Assembly: GCF_014805685.1 (NCBI RefSeq)
Contig: NC_060907.1
Span: 1,620,197 to 1,684,196 of the forward strand
DNA length: 64,000 bases
Origin: Silurus meridionalis
Taxonomy: Eukaryota; Chordata; Actinopteri; Siluriformes; Siluridae
Reading direction: 5' to 3'
Shown here: positions 39,566 through 52,163 of the stretch, piece after piece
Layout of the letters: every line of letters starts with the position of its first letter
How positions within the stretch are numbered: the stretch's first letter is position 1
Made by a program: the position numbers and the translations under genes
Notes under the pieces: generated by a model
Seen by the model: only the letters and a program-made list of their open reading frames with translations
What the model was told of the DNA's origin: nothing
Databases searched by the model: none

Positions 39566-41670
39566 ATGATGATCCTCCTTATTTTCAGCTTCTGCTGGAT
39601 TATAGGTGAGTAAAAACACTCCAACATATTCATCAACATTAAAACTTTGATGGAGGTCTAAGCTAGACAGAACTTTTATCATGAGTTATCATTGGTTAAT
39701 CTGTGTATAGCTTTAGCACCTTCTCTTACACTCGCTGCAGTGCATGCACTTTAATGTCTTTGGATTCTGAGCTTCATTTGGTCTTATACGTTGCATCATC
39801 ATCATCCTGGATCACATTTCATTCTCCAGCTGGATCTGATGCTGTAACTACAGTAACTGGATACAGAGGAAGATCAGTTCATATTAAATGTCCCTATAAA
39901 CCTGGATATGAAGAATACAAGAAATATCTCTGCAGAGGTGACTGTAGCTGGAAGCATGTTCTTATTTATTCTGGATCTCCTGCTAAAGACACCAGATTCT
40001 CTCTGTACGACAACACAACAGCCAAAATCTTCACCATCGACATCACTGATCTGAGAGAAGAGGATGAGGGCACTTACTGGTGTGGGATCGAGCGAATGTG
40101 GCCTACAATTGATATTTACACAGAGCTACAACTGCTGGTTGAAATAGGTGAGTGTTACAGAAGAGACTTAAAGAATCTCACACAATAATTCACTGATTAC
40201 AAACACAATTCAAAACACATTTTTAATGGTTAAAATGTGGGTGTGGTTTAATGTAAATTGGTGATTGATGGAGGATCGATAGAATTGATAAATGAGGATT
40301 GAGCCTGGATTGTAGCTTGTTTTCTATTCTCTCAGATGTTCCTGCCAGCAGTACCGTCTCACAGTCCACACACACCACATACTCTGCTACAACACATATC
40401 ACAAGTCCATCAGTGCATCCTGAGACTCCTCCAGCTACAAGTAAGAACTTTTCCCTGAACTCTTCTTTATTATATTTCTGTCATGTCATTCATTTTGTCT
40501 CACTTTCTTCAATCAGACAAGGTTCACCACAAAGCCACTGCTCCCTCATACAATGGTATGTAGATCTGCATACACAGTGTAAACGAGTCTAAGATAATAA
40601 CCAGGCCAATGCACCAGCACTCACCTTCTCACCCCTGTGATCATTAGAAATGCTTAGTGTTTATAATACTGCATTGTATTGCATCATCATGTTGATCACA
40701 TCATTGTTCTGTTTTGCACTTCAGGAATAATGGCATCTCATTTCTATGTTTTTTTAACCCTCTCAGTTCTGACAGGAAAGCTACAGGTTGCCAGTTTAGT
40801 TTAAAAGCAAGTGCACATTTTCTAAGCACATCACACTTCTCTAACCACAGGGTCTGAGCTGCTTTCACACAATTTCACACATTATTTATAGCGGCCTCTG
40901 AAAACCTGCACTGCACTATAACATCGTAATAAATGCCTTTCCTGTTGCATTTAGTTGTATATATTTAAAAATATATATTTCCTGTACACATGTTCCGGAT
41001 TTAGCTGCCTACCTCCTGATCAGTACAGGTGCGGTGGTGTTCACTGTTGGTGTGATTACTGCAATCTACTGCAAAAGAAGATGTCAAGGTAAAAACTGAT
41101 TTTTTAACCTCATGATTGCACTCAGAATTAAAAGGCAGCAGTAACAGACTTATTATAACACACACAGTTACACCACAGTAACTAACAAACCTTATACTTA
41201 AACTAATGAGACAATGAAACACAATGGGACACCCATCTTAATGCCTGCCTTCATTCCTTCCTAAAACGAAGGATCACTGCCGTAATTTTGATGCTCGCCA
41301 TAGTCAGTGCTTCATTTAAATATATTTAACAACCTAGCTTTGTTTTTCTTCTCATTTCCCTGCAGGCATCTTTCTACCATCTTTCGAAGAGGTACAAACC
41401 AATGATCTGCTCCTGGTATTACTTTCAGAAACACTTCACTTACAAATATTGTAATATGTTTAGTTTCTTTTTCTATTTCAGACGAGCAACATTTACGAAA
41501 ATGAGCAAAATGTTGATTCTCCCCAAGCGAACGCCAAATTACCCGAATCTGTGTGCAGGACTCCGGACGCAACCACTGACCAATCAGACTCAATCTACCA
41601 GAATTCAAATGTTACTGATATCCAATCAAATCCAGTCTACCAGAATCTGACCTTCACTTATAAAAAATAA
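39566..41670 (+). CDS. R4: CD300/CMRF35-like receptor, pYxN/YxxL tail
   Basis: Exons: 39566-39605 (leader, MMILLIFSFCWII), 39830-40147 (IgV), 40336-40440 (stalk), 40517-40555 (second stalk), 41005-41088 (TM), 41366-41391 (linker), 41482-41670 (tail). The total of 801 bases gives 266 residues with consistent phases. The V domain has VHIKC, KYLCRGDC, a YDNTT sequon and TYWCGI. Two acceptors have moved: the second stalk exon uses AATCAG (39 instead of 51 bases). The TM exon uses GATTTAG because the family's ACAG acceptor reads ACAC here; the new site keeps the frame. Tail tyrosines are IYENE, SIYQNS and PVYQNL. The last is a YxxL with Pro at -2, so not a strict ITIM. A poly(A) signal is at 41793-41798. 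Confidence 0.8.
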
Positions 41671-41859
41671 GATTCAGAGAAGTTTCAAACGTTACTGAGA
41701 TTCTGCCTGGACTGTGGATTACTCGTGTGCTGATGTTTTTTTTGCTGTACACAAAATCAGATTTCTGTTGAGCAACTTGTTCGTGGATTGTCAATAAATT
41801 GTGTTTTAATTTAATAAAAAAAAATCACAAATGTAAACATTCATTCTAAGAAATACACT

Positions 41860-42270
41860 TTTAGAGACAGTGGCATTGAGTAAAAGACAGGAGGTGGAGC
41901 TGGAGGTAGCAGAGCTGAAGATGTTGAGATGTTCGTTGGGAGTGACAACGATGGACAGGATTAGAAATTAGTTTATTCGAGGGACAGCACATGTGGGATG
42001 TTTTGGAGACAAGGTGAGGGAGGTGAGATTGAGATGGTTTGGACATGTGCAGAGGAGGGATATGGGGTATATCAGTAGGAGAATGCTGAGGATGGAGACA
42101 CCAGGTAGGAGGAAAAGAGGAAGACCAAGAAGGGGGTTAATGGATGTGGTGAGGGAAAACATGCAGGTAGTTGGTTTGAAAGAGGCAGATGTAGAGGACA
42201 GGGTAGTATAGAGATTGATGATCCGCTGTGGCGCCCCCTAATGGGAGCAGTGAAAGAGGAAGAAGATTCT
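41860..42270 (+). mobile_element. 5'-truncated RTE-type LINE, 3' end
   Basis: It encodes the C-terminal end of an RTE-like ORF: VREVRLRWFGHVQRRD, then RRMLRMETPGRRKRGRPRRG, and ends GAPLMG-like after a stop. Everything upstream of the C-terminus is missing, the usual outcome of incomplete target-primed reverse transcription. It inserted just behind the R4 poly(A) site. Confidence 0.8.
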
Positions 42271-42539
42271 AGGACATACACTTCATTTATTTTTCCTCGT
42301 ATTTAAATGTAAGTGAAATGTAATAAGATTGTAAATTAATTGTGTGTATTCATTTATCCTAATTTATTTTAATAAATAATGGACCAATTTGCAGTTTTTC
42401 TTTTCAACAGCTCCAAATAATGTCTAATTCCAGAGATGGACCATGGACTAATTGAATGTACACCTCTACATGGTCTGATTACAAAGAAAAATACTTTATA
42501 TAATATATGATATAATAATGAAATCATTTGGCAACATTC

Positions 42540-43260
42540 AAATCAGTGTGCACTGGGTAGACCTTCACCACTGTGGTTTTGACAGCACTAAACTCAACTC
42601 CCACTGCCCAGACATGATAAGGCCTAGGAACTTCAGATGCTGTTGCAAAAATAGCACTTGTTGAGATTAGCTAGGGTCAGTCTCCGCAGCGATCTCTGCT
42701 CTGATATTTTCTTCGCACTCTTCTTATGTGCTGAAATACATGATGGTTATCCATGTACACCTAGCAGATCTTGAAAATATTCCAGAATTGCATAGAAAAC
42801 GTGGCATCTTTCTGAACTGGTATAGACCACTGGCAGTAATGAAGACCGCCTGCAGCTTACTTTGACTCTTAATCTCCAGTATCCATACTGCAAATCCCAG
42901 ATCATGAACCAGGAGGTGCCTTCCAAAGATTCAAGAATGTCATGCAGAATAAACGATGGATAACCATCCAAAAGGGTCTTGCAATTCAGCTTTTTAGTTT
43001 AGGTGGCAAGGCATAATGCTGAGTCTAGTCATTTATAGTTATTAGGTCTGGCATCCACTTAAATTTGGAGTAAACAATGGCTTTCACCTCTTCCCGAGCA
43101 ACAGTCAGCTATACCTAAAGACACTCCAGCATAATCTTAGGAACCTCCTCAAATTCCAGGTTGTTTCTTGCTATTCTTGTTGGACCATAATCCACAGTGG
43201 TACTGTCCACCTTAGGCAGTCAACAAGCAGAGGGCAGATGATACGTATTCGCCTTTTTAT
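42540..43260 (-). pseudogene. Degenerate Ty3/gypsy reverse-transcriptase remnant
   Basis: On the minus strand near 42,840-42,900 WFMIWDLQYGYWRLRVK resembles the gypsy RT motif (S-LDL--GYWQ), and YAILEYFQDLLGVHG near 42,750-42,800 looks like the decayed IYLDDILI-VYS side. There are many stops and frame changes. The identification rests on one motif. Confidence 0.45.
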
Positions 43261-43479
43261 TTCCTCTTTCGTGGGTGCATGGTCGTCATAGATGAAATGC
43301 CAGGCTTATATTAGCAACCTTATATTGTTCACGTTAAAAACCCCTCAGTTAGGAAAGGAGATGTTCATCACATGTGTATTTTCTGAGCCAATCGTAGAGC
43401 TCTGTACTCAAATCATAATAGTGTCAGATGGAAAAGGACACACTACAAGGCCTAACATAGCGCTTGGCTGGTCTATAAA

Positions 43480-43640
43480 TTGGTCACTATATTTCCAAAA
43501 GTATTGGGTCACCCAGTCATAACTACGGTATGTGATTTTTGAGCATTAAATTCCACATTTAGACATCTAATAGTTATCTCCACTCTACCAGGAAGATGTT
43601 ACACTAGATTTTGGATGTTGCATAGAGTAGCACCTTAACA
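43480..43640 (+). mobile_element. Tc1/mariner-like repeat fragment
   Basis: It begins CTATATTTCCAAAAGTATTGG and matches the left side of the repeat family seen at 15.4 and 18.3 kb. It is truncated. Confidence 0.5.
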
Positions 43641-44007
43641 TATATAATGTCCTTCTGTCTTGTCTGTCTTATTATTTGTAATTGACTAATAGTTTCTGGT
43701 TCACACCCTGTCCTTTAGAGAGCAGTAACAGGAAGCTGATCATGCAAGGTGATGCAGATGAAAGTGATCTTCTCTCATAAACACTTCAGTTAATGCATGA
43801 GTACATCTAACCACTCAAATAACACAAACAAAACACTGACATTAAAAACTGGTACAAAACAAACTCACGGACTTCGAGTAAATAAAACATGAGATTACAG
43901 TCCACTCTTAATTAGTTTAATACCAGAAATATCTAGAATGTGAGATCTTTTTACAGCAGCTGAGCTCTGCAGTTCACACAGCCACTTCCTGTGTAGTTTC
44001 TGTTTCG

Positions 44008-44020
44008 AAAAGTGGAAGTG
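44008..44020 (+). promoter_or_regulatory. PU.1-like box upstream of R5
   Basis: AAAAGTGGAAGTGG, identical to the R1 box, lies 129 bases before the R5 start codon. Confidence 0.5.
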
Positions 44021-44148
44021 GACATGACGCCCTCTGTCTCTTTCACCACACAAATAGACACTGCACACGCAACCAGGCAGTAAAGGAGTTGAAGATAACG
44101 AACAAAGCATTTATTTCTGTTCTGTGGGAGAGTTTGAGTGAACGTACA

Positions 44149-47100
44149 ATGAAGATCCTCCTTCTTATCAGTTTCTGCCTGATTTCAGGTAAGTAAAAGC
44201 ATTTCAACATCATCATCAGCATTAAAGCTTTGTACTGAAAAACATTTATAGCTCGAAATAACTTTGAGAGTGAAGTTTCAGACTTTAAAAACAGTTCCAG
44301 TGACCTACACAAGGAAACATCTACACATCTCTAACTGTAAAATTATTATAGAATGAAAGCATTTCTGATTCTGTGTAGAAGCTGAGAAAACGTTCTTGTA
44401 GAAGAAAATGCAATTTGTTACTGAACCTTAAAGTATCAGTACTTTACTAAAGTATTTCTATTCAGGGAGTCTTTAACTGTAACTTCACTACAAAACAAAC
44501 ATGCAGCAATCCACCAATTAGAGTAAAACACACTCGCTATCTACTTTTCACCAACATCCAGTTCAGCATCAGTTTAACATCAGAACTTTTAGAGAGGAAT
44601 AAATGATGAAGAAACTCCAGACTTGAACTCACCACCACACCAGTGACCTCATTTATATGATTTTGCTCGAGGTGATTAAGCAAAATTCTTCACTTTTCTC
44701 AACTTAATGGTTTGTGTACTTCAGCCATCACTGCATCCTTTTGACCTACATTGATTTAGTTAAAGGCGAGTGGTACGGCTTTATCAGTGCAGTGTCTCTA
44801 TTGCTTCTGTGGTTAACCACAAAATGTGCTGTGCTCTGTTTTATGAGATGTATAATTTATATGATTAGTCTGTGTTTATCATGTTTAAATATTGAAATTA
44901 TATATTTATAGATACAGAACAGTATTTTGGTCTTACATGTTGCACAATCATCCTGGATCACTTTTATTCCACTGTATTTTATTCTCCAGCTGGATCTGAT
45001 GATGTAACTACAGTAACTGGATACAGAGGAAGATCAGTTCAGATTAAATGTCACTATGAATCTGGATATGAAATGAACAACAAGTATCTCTGCAGAGGTG
45101 AATGTCCCCATTGGCCTGCAACCAAAGACATTCCTGTTCAGTCTGGATCTCCTGCTGAAGACACCAGATTCTCTCTGTATGACAACACAACAGCCAAAAT
45201 CTTCACCATCACCATCACTGATCTGAGAGCAGAGGATGCAAACACTTACTGGTGTGTGGTACAGCAGAAAGGGCCTAATATTTACACAAAGCTTCAACTG
45301 CTGGTTGAAATTGGTGAGTGTTACACAGAGGAGAATAAAAGAATCTCACACAATAATTTAAAAAATCAAAGATTTAAAATCAGTGCATCGATTTTTGACC
45401 TAACAAATGTGAACTGTATGGGATTTAAAATGTTTTTTTGTTTTATATTTTTCAGATGATTCTGCTAACAGTACTGTCTCACCCACCACACACTCCACTT
45501 CAACACATGCCACGAGTCCATCAGTCATCATACATACATCATCATCCTTAACAACAACAGCAGGAGGTATGGACTTTTTGCTTGACTTCCTCTTCATCAC
45601 ATTTCTCTCACATCATTCATCTCATTTTTTTTTTTTATTTCAGCTAATTTGCTAAACGATGCTAAAGACCCAACCATCGCTTCTGTACCTCAGAGTATGT
45701 GGATCTTTATATAAATTCTTAGACATAAGACAGAGAACACAGATCACTACATGAGAGATGAAATCAGCAGTGGTGATGGTGGTTAATATTAGAAGCATAT
45801 TGCTACACCTTGTAGCTTAGCAAAAAGTGACTTACGCTTTGATTTTTATTTTCTTTCAACCACTGCATGACAGGACATTATAATAATCTGCTTTACATGT
45901 TGTAATCATTAATTAACTGGATTATCTCTATTATAAACCCAAATAAAGATACAAATATATAAATTATATAAATTATAAAAAGTATTTTCACATATTGGGA
46001 CTGCACACATGCAGGAGCTCTTCATAATGGATATTCCTGCTCATTAGTGAACTTCCACATATGTGGTATTTATGCAGTTTGAATCTACACAAGGTTCACT
46101 TGCACTTCCTTTACTGTGGTTTTGTCTCTGCAGATGCGATTTCTACATTTTAGTCTCTTTTAAAACTTAAAACATTTTTACATAAAGCAATGTCTATTGT
46201 GCTCCTCATTGTGGTTTGGAAGCTCAAAAGGTTTGGTAGCCAGCTGATAATACTTTATGCTCACATTCCTGTTATCCAAGCTCACCAGCCCAGCTCACCA
46301 GTGGGCAGAACTCCTGATTGCCCAAGATACTATGGACATTAGCATTGCAGCAGGTTTTGTCACCTTTAAATGTAATGAGGTTTAGTTGAGAAACAAAAGG
46401 CTCTGCCCTTAGACCAATCTGGCAACCTCAGCTGCTAAGGTCCTTGATACGACCGATGTAGCAGGCTGCACATGAGCACTGAGCTCAAGCTGGTGACATC
46501 AGCTGCTAAGATCAGTGAAGCAACTGATAAAGCAGTCACCACTGCAAACCCCAGCATGAGGACAAAGAGAGCAGCCATGTTCTTCTGGGGGTCGACAGAG
46601 TGGGTCCCCTAGCCATGTCCATAACAGAAGCCCACAAATGGCTTCTTTCATGTTTAATCAAGGCAAGTGGGCAATGAGGCTGCCTGTAAAACAAAGCCAA
46701 CCAAAACCAACATCAACCACATCATCTACATCTTTAGTTTCACTTTACTAGTGTGCACACCATTGTCTTATGGCTGTGTTTCCTTTCCAGAATATCCAAA
46801 TTTCACAATCATCATTGGCGTGTCTGTGGTTCTTGTGCTGCTGCTCGTTGCCCTTTTAATAGCTGTTGCTGTACAGAAGAAAAAGAAGACCAGAGGTACT
46901 GCAAACATTCAGACCATTAAATCAGATCATTAATTCAAACTCAGATTAGTATAAATATAAAGTCTCCTATTGACAGAACAATAATAGCAGAAATAACATG
47001 CATGAGGCAAATGAGGACAAGGAGCCTTTACAATCTGTATTTATTCATTTGTTATAGTATTTTTATATTATAACATCTTTCTTTAAATTGGCAGCCCCGT

Positions 47101-47912
47101 GTCCAGAACAGTTTCCAAACAGCTCCTCAAACCTCAACATGGTGAGTTTATTTTTTCCCAAAATCATTGTTTAATATATAAATACAGAAATAAATGATGA
47201 GGTAACATCTGATGTATCTCACTAAACCAGACATTTACTGTATATTAGCTGACATGCTGCTAAAATTTGGATTTAAATTGGGTTAACCCTAAACCCTAAT
47301 CCTAAACCCTTTCTGTGGTCAAGGTGAGGACTTGACCCCCACATATTCTAATATTTAAATACTTATGATGATACAGAAATGGGTGAGTTGTTGATGATGT
47401 GATCATTTTGATGAGAAAGCTGAGAGGAAAATTGCCTTTAATCTGTTTTACTTGAGAAAAGATCATTAAGAATTGAATTTCCATGTAAATGCATGTTTGT
47501 TTTTAAGTAAATAATTACAGTTGATTTTCCTACTTGTGTTCAGGTTCCATGTCCTGTTTATGAAAATGAAGACAACAGCAGTATTTTTTACAGCCTTTAC
47601 TCTACTGTACAACTTCCCTCAGCCCCATCTGAGATTTACTCCAACACTGGATTACCCACAATTCCCTCTGATCCTTCATCACCTGTTTATACTAAAGTAA
47701 CACACCCAGGACATCATGACGTCTACTCCACAGCTCAGTTACCCTCTGATTCATCAGTCAGTGCTGCTCAGTCATCAGATATAAAATCAGGTGAAAGTCT
47801 AAAATACGCAACAGTGAGTTTTGACAGCAGTTCGAATGGTGCAGCTCCAACACTGATCTCCAAAAACCAGAACATCTCATGTGATTATGCTTCTGTTACC
47901 ATCACTGAATGA
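44149..47912 (+). CDS. R5: CD300/CMRF35-like receptor with long ITIM-rich tail
   Basis: Exons: 44149-44188 (leader, MKILLLISFCLIS), 44990-45313 (IgV), 45456-45566 (stalk), 45644-45694 (second stalk), 46791-46895 (TM), 47095-47141 (linker), 47544-47912 (tail). The total of 1,047 bases gives 348 residues. The V exon is nearly identical to R2 and R6 (ECPHWPATKDIPVQSG, TYWCVV), but the TM (IIGVSVVLVLLLVALLIAVA then QKKKKTR) and tail are unrelated to theirs. The 123-codon tail has YENE, SLYSTV and LKYATV (both ITIM), plus IYSNT, PVYTKV, VYSTAQ and DYASV. This is the most canonical inhibitory member, closest to fish CMRF35-like molecule 8-type proteins. Intron 4 holds repeats. The only downstream AATAAA seen is distant, at 48827-48832. 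Confidence 0.85.
46200..46660. repeat. Diverged repeat pair, copy in R5 intron
   Basis: GAGAGCAGCCATGTTCTTCT and neighbouring text resemble 48,360-48,790 downstream of R5 (GAGAGCAGCCGTGTTTCTGC). Both contain short internal repeats around GCAACTGATAAAGCAG or TGACTGATGCAACAGG. The family is unknown. Confidence 0.4.
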
Positions 47913-49530
47913 GGCTAGTTAGAGTACATCATCTTGCTAATAGTGGAAACTGTAATACTGTTGGCAAATAGCTGTGGTTTGAGAGGAACACAACATCTGG
48001 AACTTATTTATGTATATTTTATTTTTATATTTGTCTCCTGTCAGAGACTCCACATGCATGAGGCGAGCTATGTGCTTCCCCGTGTCTGTGTTTACACGCA
48101 CCATGTGCATCTATGTTTCAGTTCATACTACATCTCCACCTTTCTTTTCTTGTGATTCATCACTTCCCTCACGTCTTATCTGATTTTAGTTTACTGTTTG
48201 ATTAATCTGTGTTTAAATACTCCTTTGTGTTTGTGTGTATTTCATGAACTTATCCACTTTATCTTTGATTACCAAGCTTTTATGTTTAACATTTCCTGGT
48301 TCTTGATCTTGGTTATGTTTCTTCCATTTCCCCTATACTATGAGAGAAGTAAAGCTAAAACCCATAACGAGCTTAGCCTGAAGCTTACCTGGCCACCTTG
48401 GCTGCAAAGCCTTCTGGTGTGACTGATGCAACAGGCCAGAAATGACACCCTTTTCCTAAAGCCAACTTGAAATGGCAACCACTCACAACAAATTTCAAGC
48501 TGAGACTAACGTGGAGACCTCAGCTTCTAAACTAACAAAGCAGCCACCCACTACAAAACCAAAATAAAAGACTGAAGAGAGCAGCCGTGTTTCTGCTGGG
48601 GGTTGAGGAAGCGTCTCCCTAAGCTATGCCCATAGCAGGAGACAAAGAGACGGCCCCCCAAGTCAATGTCATGCAATGGGCCAATGAAAAGCCAGTCTCA
48701 TCCCAGAGATTTGACAGGGCGATCTCTCCAGGATTGGTAGTCAGGTTCATGCCATGGACCAACATGGTGGCCTCTAAAGCCAAAACCACTAATCATTTTT
48801 TGCTTTAATAGACACACTGTATTAACAATAAAAGAAGTTTAGTATCTGCTTTTTGAACACACTTGCTGTTATAATAAACTTCACTCTTCTGGGAAAATGT
48901 TTCACTAAATTTAAGAGTGTGGTTTTGGAGATTTGTGCCCACAAAAGTGTTAGAAAAGTAAATTACTCATATTAAAGAAATCTAAATGTGTACGAAATGT
49001 CAAAACACTGACTAAAACAAGTAGGCTGAGTTGCAAATTATACTGCAGACAGCCACTAGAGGGTCTCACAGATATTTATAGCATCACTTTTCACAATTAC
49101 AATTTCCAAACTTAAATACTGTAAAGTGAGAATTAGAATAAAATCTTGCATACATTTCCCTCTCAGTCACACTATCATCTATATGAGATGAACAAATCAG
49201 AGCAATTCTTATTCCAAACTCCAAATTAATTGTAACACACTGTACTCAATACATACAGATCAATGTAATAAAGATAGGCATGAGGTAGGCCACTGAGTAC
49301 AGAACATTTTTTTAAGTGGCACCTTCAAATTTACAATCCAAGGTATTTGGAAAAAACATGACTGCAGCAATCACTTATGAATTAGATATTATACATTTAA
49401 ATACAGAACACTAACATTAAGAGTTTTTATACACACTGCAATTCCCCAAAGACTTTACAGTTTACAGTAAAACAATTTTCATCATGACCTTCACACAAGA
49501 TCGTACACATGCTCTTTCTGAGGCGTTTGC
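47913..49530. other. R5-relic intergenic interval
   Basis: It contains the second copy of the repeat described in the R5 intron (about 48,360-48,790), a Tc1/mariner-like scrap (CTTCTGGGAAAATGTTTCAC, about 48,885-48,960) and AT-rich DNA. No exon is visible. Confidence 0.5.
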
Positions 49531-49556
49531 AGGTTTGTTTCTCTCACCACCACAAT

Positions 49557-49710
49557 AGTGGAAGTGGATATCGATTTCTACTTAGAACACACGCACACAT
49601 ACACCAGAGAGTCACATATTTAGACACAGTGAGGAAGTGCAGGGTAACCAACAGAAATGTTTTTTAGTGGAGTTTCTTAAACATCATTCTCACTTTCTGC
49701 TTGATTATAG
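49557..49710 (+). pseudogene. Orphan receptor promoter and leader-exon relic
   Basis: AGTGGAAGTGG (PU.1-like) is followed by a stretch resembling the R5 upstream region and by a leader-exon remnant about 49,677-49,710 (CACTTTCTGCTTGATTATAG then GTAAGT). The start codon position reads TTA, and the nearest upstream ATG (about 49,657) meets a stop eight codons on. No V exon follows; retroelement fragments come next. It marks an eighth receptor locus that was lost. Confidence 0.6.
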
Positions 49711-50213
49711 GTAAGTGAACGATTTTCTAAATAATTAACACTTTTATACAAAAATGTCATAGTATAAAACACTGTATTAATGGGAATTTAGCACAGAATC
49801 TGTGACTTACATTCTGGAACATAGAATTTACTTATTTTGAACGCTTCCCCAAAGCAAGGCATAGAGCAACCCTAAAATTACCAGACTTTAATTCCTTCAA
49901 ATAAAGTTAACTTTTGTATAATTTTTCATCTTTTACATAATCCATCTCCAGGCCCTGACAAACAGTGTGCGACCCACAGAATGAAACGCTTAAAAACAGC
50001 AATATATCAGCTAAAATAAACAACTAGGCTGCTTCGGTGTCTCTTATAATTTTAATTATTACTGCATTCTCCTTGTAAGGCAACTTAACATGCCCAAACA
50101 AAGATAAATTCTGTGCATATTCTGTGCACATTGCACAGTGCTCATTGTGCTCACATGTCTATGTGAACGTTCCGCTCCTGAAGAGAACTTCTTGATGGGG
50201 GTGCTCTCACTCC

Positions 50214-51060
50214 TTGTGGTTCCGGCCCCGCTTCTGCCAAGGCGAAGCGGCAAATGAGGTCATAGGGCTCGCATTGGCACCTGGCAGGAGATTTGAACGT
50301 GTTTTTGAGGTTCAGGGTCAAGATGGTGATCCTGAAGATGCGATTCAACCGTTATGCGGGCAGAACCCGCTCAGATTGAGTAGTCAAGAGATAGAGAGAA
50401 GGCCAGTTACTCACTGTAAAGCAGTTTCAGAGACTCCTGGGGTTGATGGCAGACAGATGAGTCCCCTCCAGCCTCACCTGTTGGGTCATAGGGGTGGTCA
50501 TCGACAAGTTGCAGGAGACCAAAAAGCAATCGCCTATTCGTTTGTAGCAGATGAAGGAGACCCGCCGCCTCCCAGGAGGCCTCAATGGCTGCAGGGCATT
50601 GCTCCAGCTGCTCTGAAAGGGACAAGCTTGGAGAAAGTAAGGGAGAGCCTGGAAAGCCTACCAGACGTGTCTCGGTGGGTCCTGCGCACAATAAAGAGGG
50701 GCTACTCGATTCAATTTGGGTCCTCTCTTCCCCGCTTCAACTGGGTGTATCCCACTCTTGCAGCTGGGACCATTGAGAGCATCTTGAGCATCTGCATTAC
50801 GTCCTGGTTTGGGAACTGCACCGTTTCAGATCGCAAGACCCTACTGAGTATGGTGAGGACAGCTGAGAAGATTATCGGAGTTTCTCTCTCCTCTCTATCA
50901 TGGACATTTACACCACACACTGCATCCACAAAGCCAACAGCATTGTGAACGACCCCACACACCCCTCACACACACACTCCTCACACTCTTTACCCTCCTG
51001 CCATCAAGGAAGCAGTTCCAAAGCTAGTGTCGCTCCACTACATGCACATTTTGTAGCTTT
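50214..51060 (+). mobile_element. Composite of DIRS-like and LINE C-terminal fragments
   Basis: One open frame (50,214-50,948) joins two unrelated pieces. About 50,640-50,730 encodes SRWVLRTIKRGYSIQFG, which resembles the region before the RT of DIRS/Ngaro-type elements. From about 50,755 it reads TIESILSICITSWFGNC and MVRTAEKIIG, the C-terminal segment of a CR1/L2/Rex-type LINE, then frame-shifted DPTHPSHTHSSHSLPSC. The fused frame is probably a chance join of dead elements, not a host gene. Confidence 0.6.
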
Positions 51061-52030
51061 CTGGTCGTGACATCACCGGCAGGGCGTTGGCCGGATTTCA
51101 AACATGATTTAGCACGTGAGCAATGCGAAGGCTTTCCCAAAGCGTTGTGACACAGCTCGAGTTCTCGAATTGGAACTGCTTGAATGGTACCACCTTCTCT
51201 CAGGGTAAAAGGTAAGTGTACCTCAAGACTCTTCTCTATTTTGCACTGAGCCTGAAAAAGCATTGTTGATTAAGTGTCTTGTTCCTTCCACAGGGTACCG
51301 CCATGCTTTACAGCATGTTCAAGGAGATTGATATTTAATTCCTGTCGCCTGGGCAGTTACTGGAGCTATTGGAGTATTTATGCAGCTGAAAATGTGCATA
51401 TCTCCAGGAGAGATTAATACTGCACCTGGTAGATGCCAGTTAATGTCTTAATGTCTTAAGTTTCTGTGAGTGTAAAGGACTCAAAAATGGCAAATCTTCC
51501 TCAATTCCTGGGTTTTGGCATCAGCATCCCTGCTTGTCATCTTTTATGAAATGGACTGTAAATGAGGAAACGTGTATGGAAATATTGAGAACAAAATATA
51601 TAGTGTTTCTACATAAAATTAAACCTCTCAGATTTTCCTTTTGCTTTCCCAATACAGCAGACTAACTCCACCACAATATTAGTCAATGCTGTAATGGTTG
51701 GGTTATGAAAGTTACATCACTTTTGTGTAAAGGTCAGAGGGTTATATGAATGTAAATATAATTAAAAAAATACAATCTACTCAAAGTCTTTAACAGTCTG
51801 CCCCTCATAAAATATACAATAATTTGGAGTATATTTTTTAATGAACTCATAATTTACCCATGTTACACATCTTGTGCTATAGAGGGTAATCACAAATCCT
51901 TCACATATAACAGCAGGGTGTAGATGTACAGGAATTCTATTTAGGTCACTCAGATGAACTAAAATATTTTTACACAGGGGCAGTGCTACGCATCTAACAA
52001 AGGGATTTCCTGAGTGGCTTTCTGATACAC
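51060..52030. other. R6 upstream flank, paralogous to R2 upstream flank
   Basis: Bases 51,421-51,560 match 18,905-19,050 (GTAGATGCCAGTTAGTGTCT, TTTCTGTGAGTGTAAAG, AATGGCAAATCTT), showing that R2 and R6 were duplicated with their 5' flank. No exon is seen. Confidence 0.6.
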
Positions 52031-52034
52031 GGTT

Positions 52035-52047
52035 AAAAGTAGAAGTG
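52035..52047 (+). promoter_or_regulatory. Degraded PU.1/ETS-IRF box upstream of R6
   Basis: AAAAGTAGAAGTGAAAAG aligns with the R2 element but has AGAA instead of the GGAA core, so ETS binding should be weakened. Confidence 0.4.
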
Positions 52048-52163
52048 AAAAGTGACATTTCTATTCAAGTCACTGCACAGTGAGAGACAGTAAGAGTGTC
52101 CAAAATTACTAACAAAACAATTTTAGTTTTTTGTGAATTTGTGTTTTGTGTTCTGGATTTAGG

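Noticed and set aside
50214..50948. A 244-codon plus-strand open frame considered as a host gene
   Set aside because: It fuses DIRS-like and LINE C-terminal text, lacks introns and promoter, and its first part reads like a frame of an old element.
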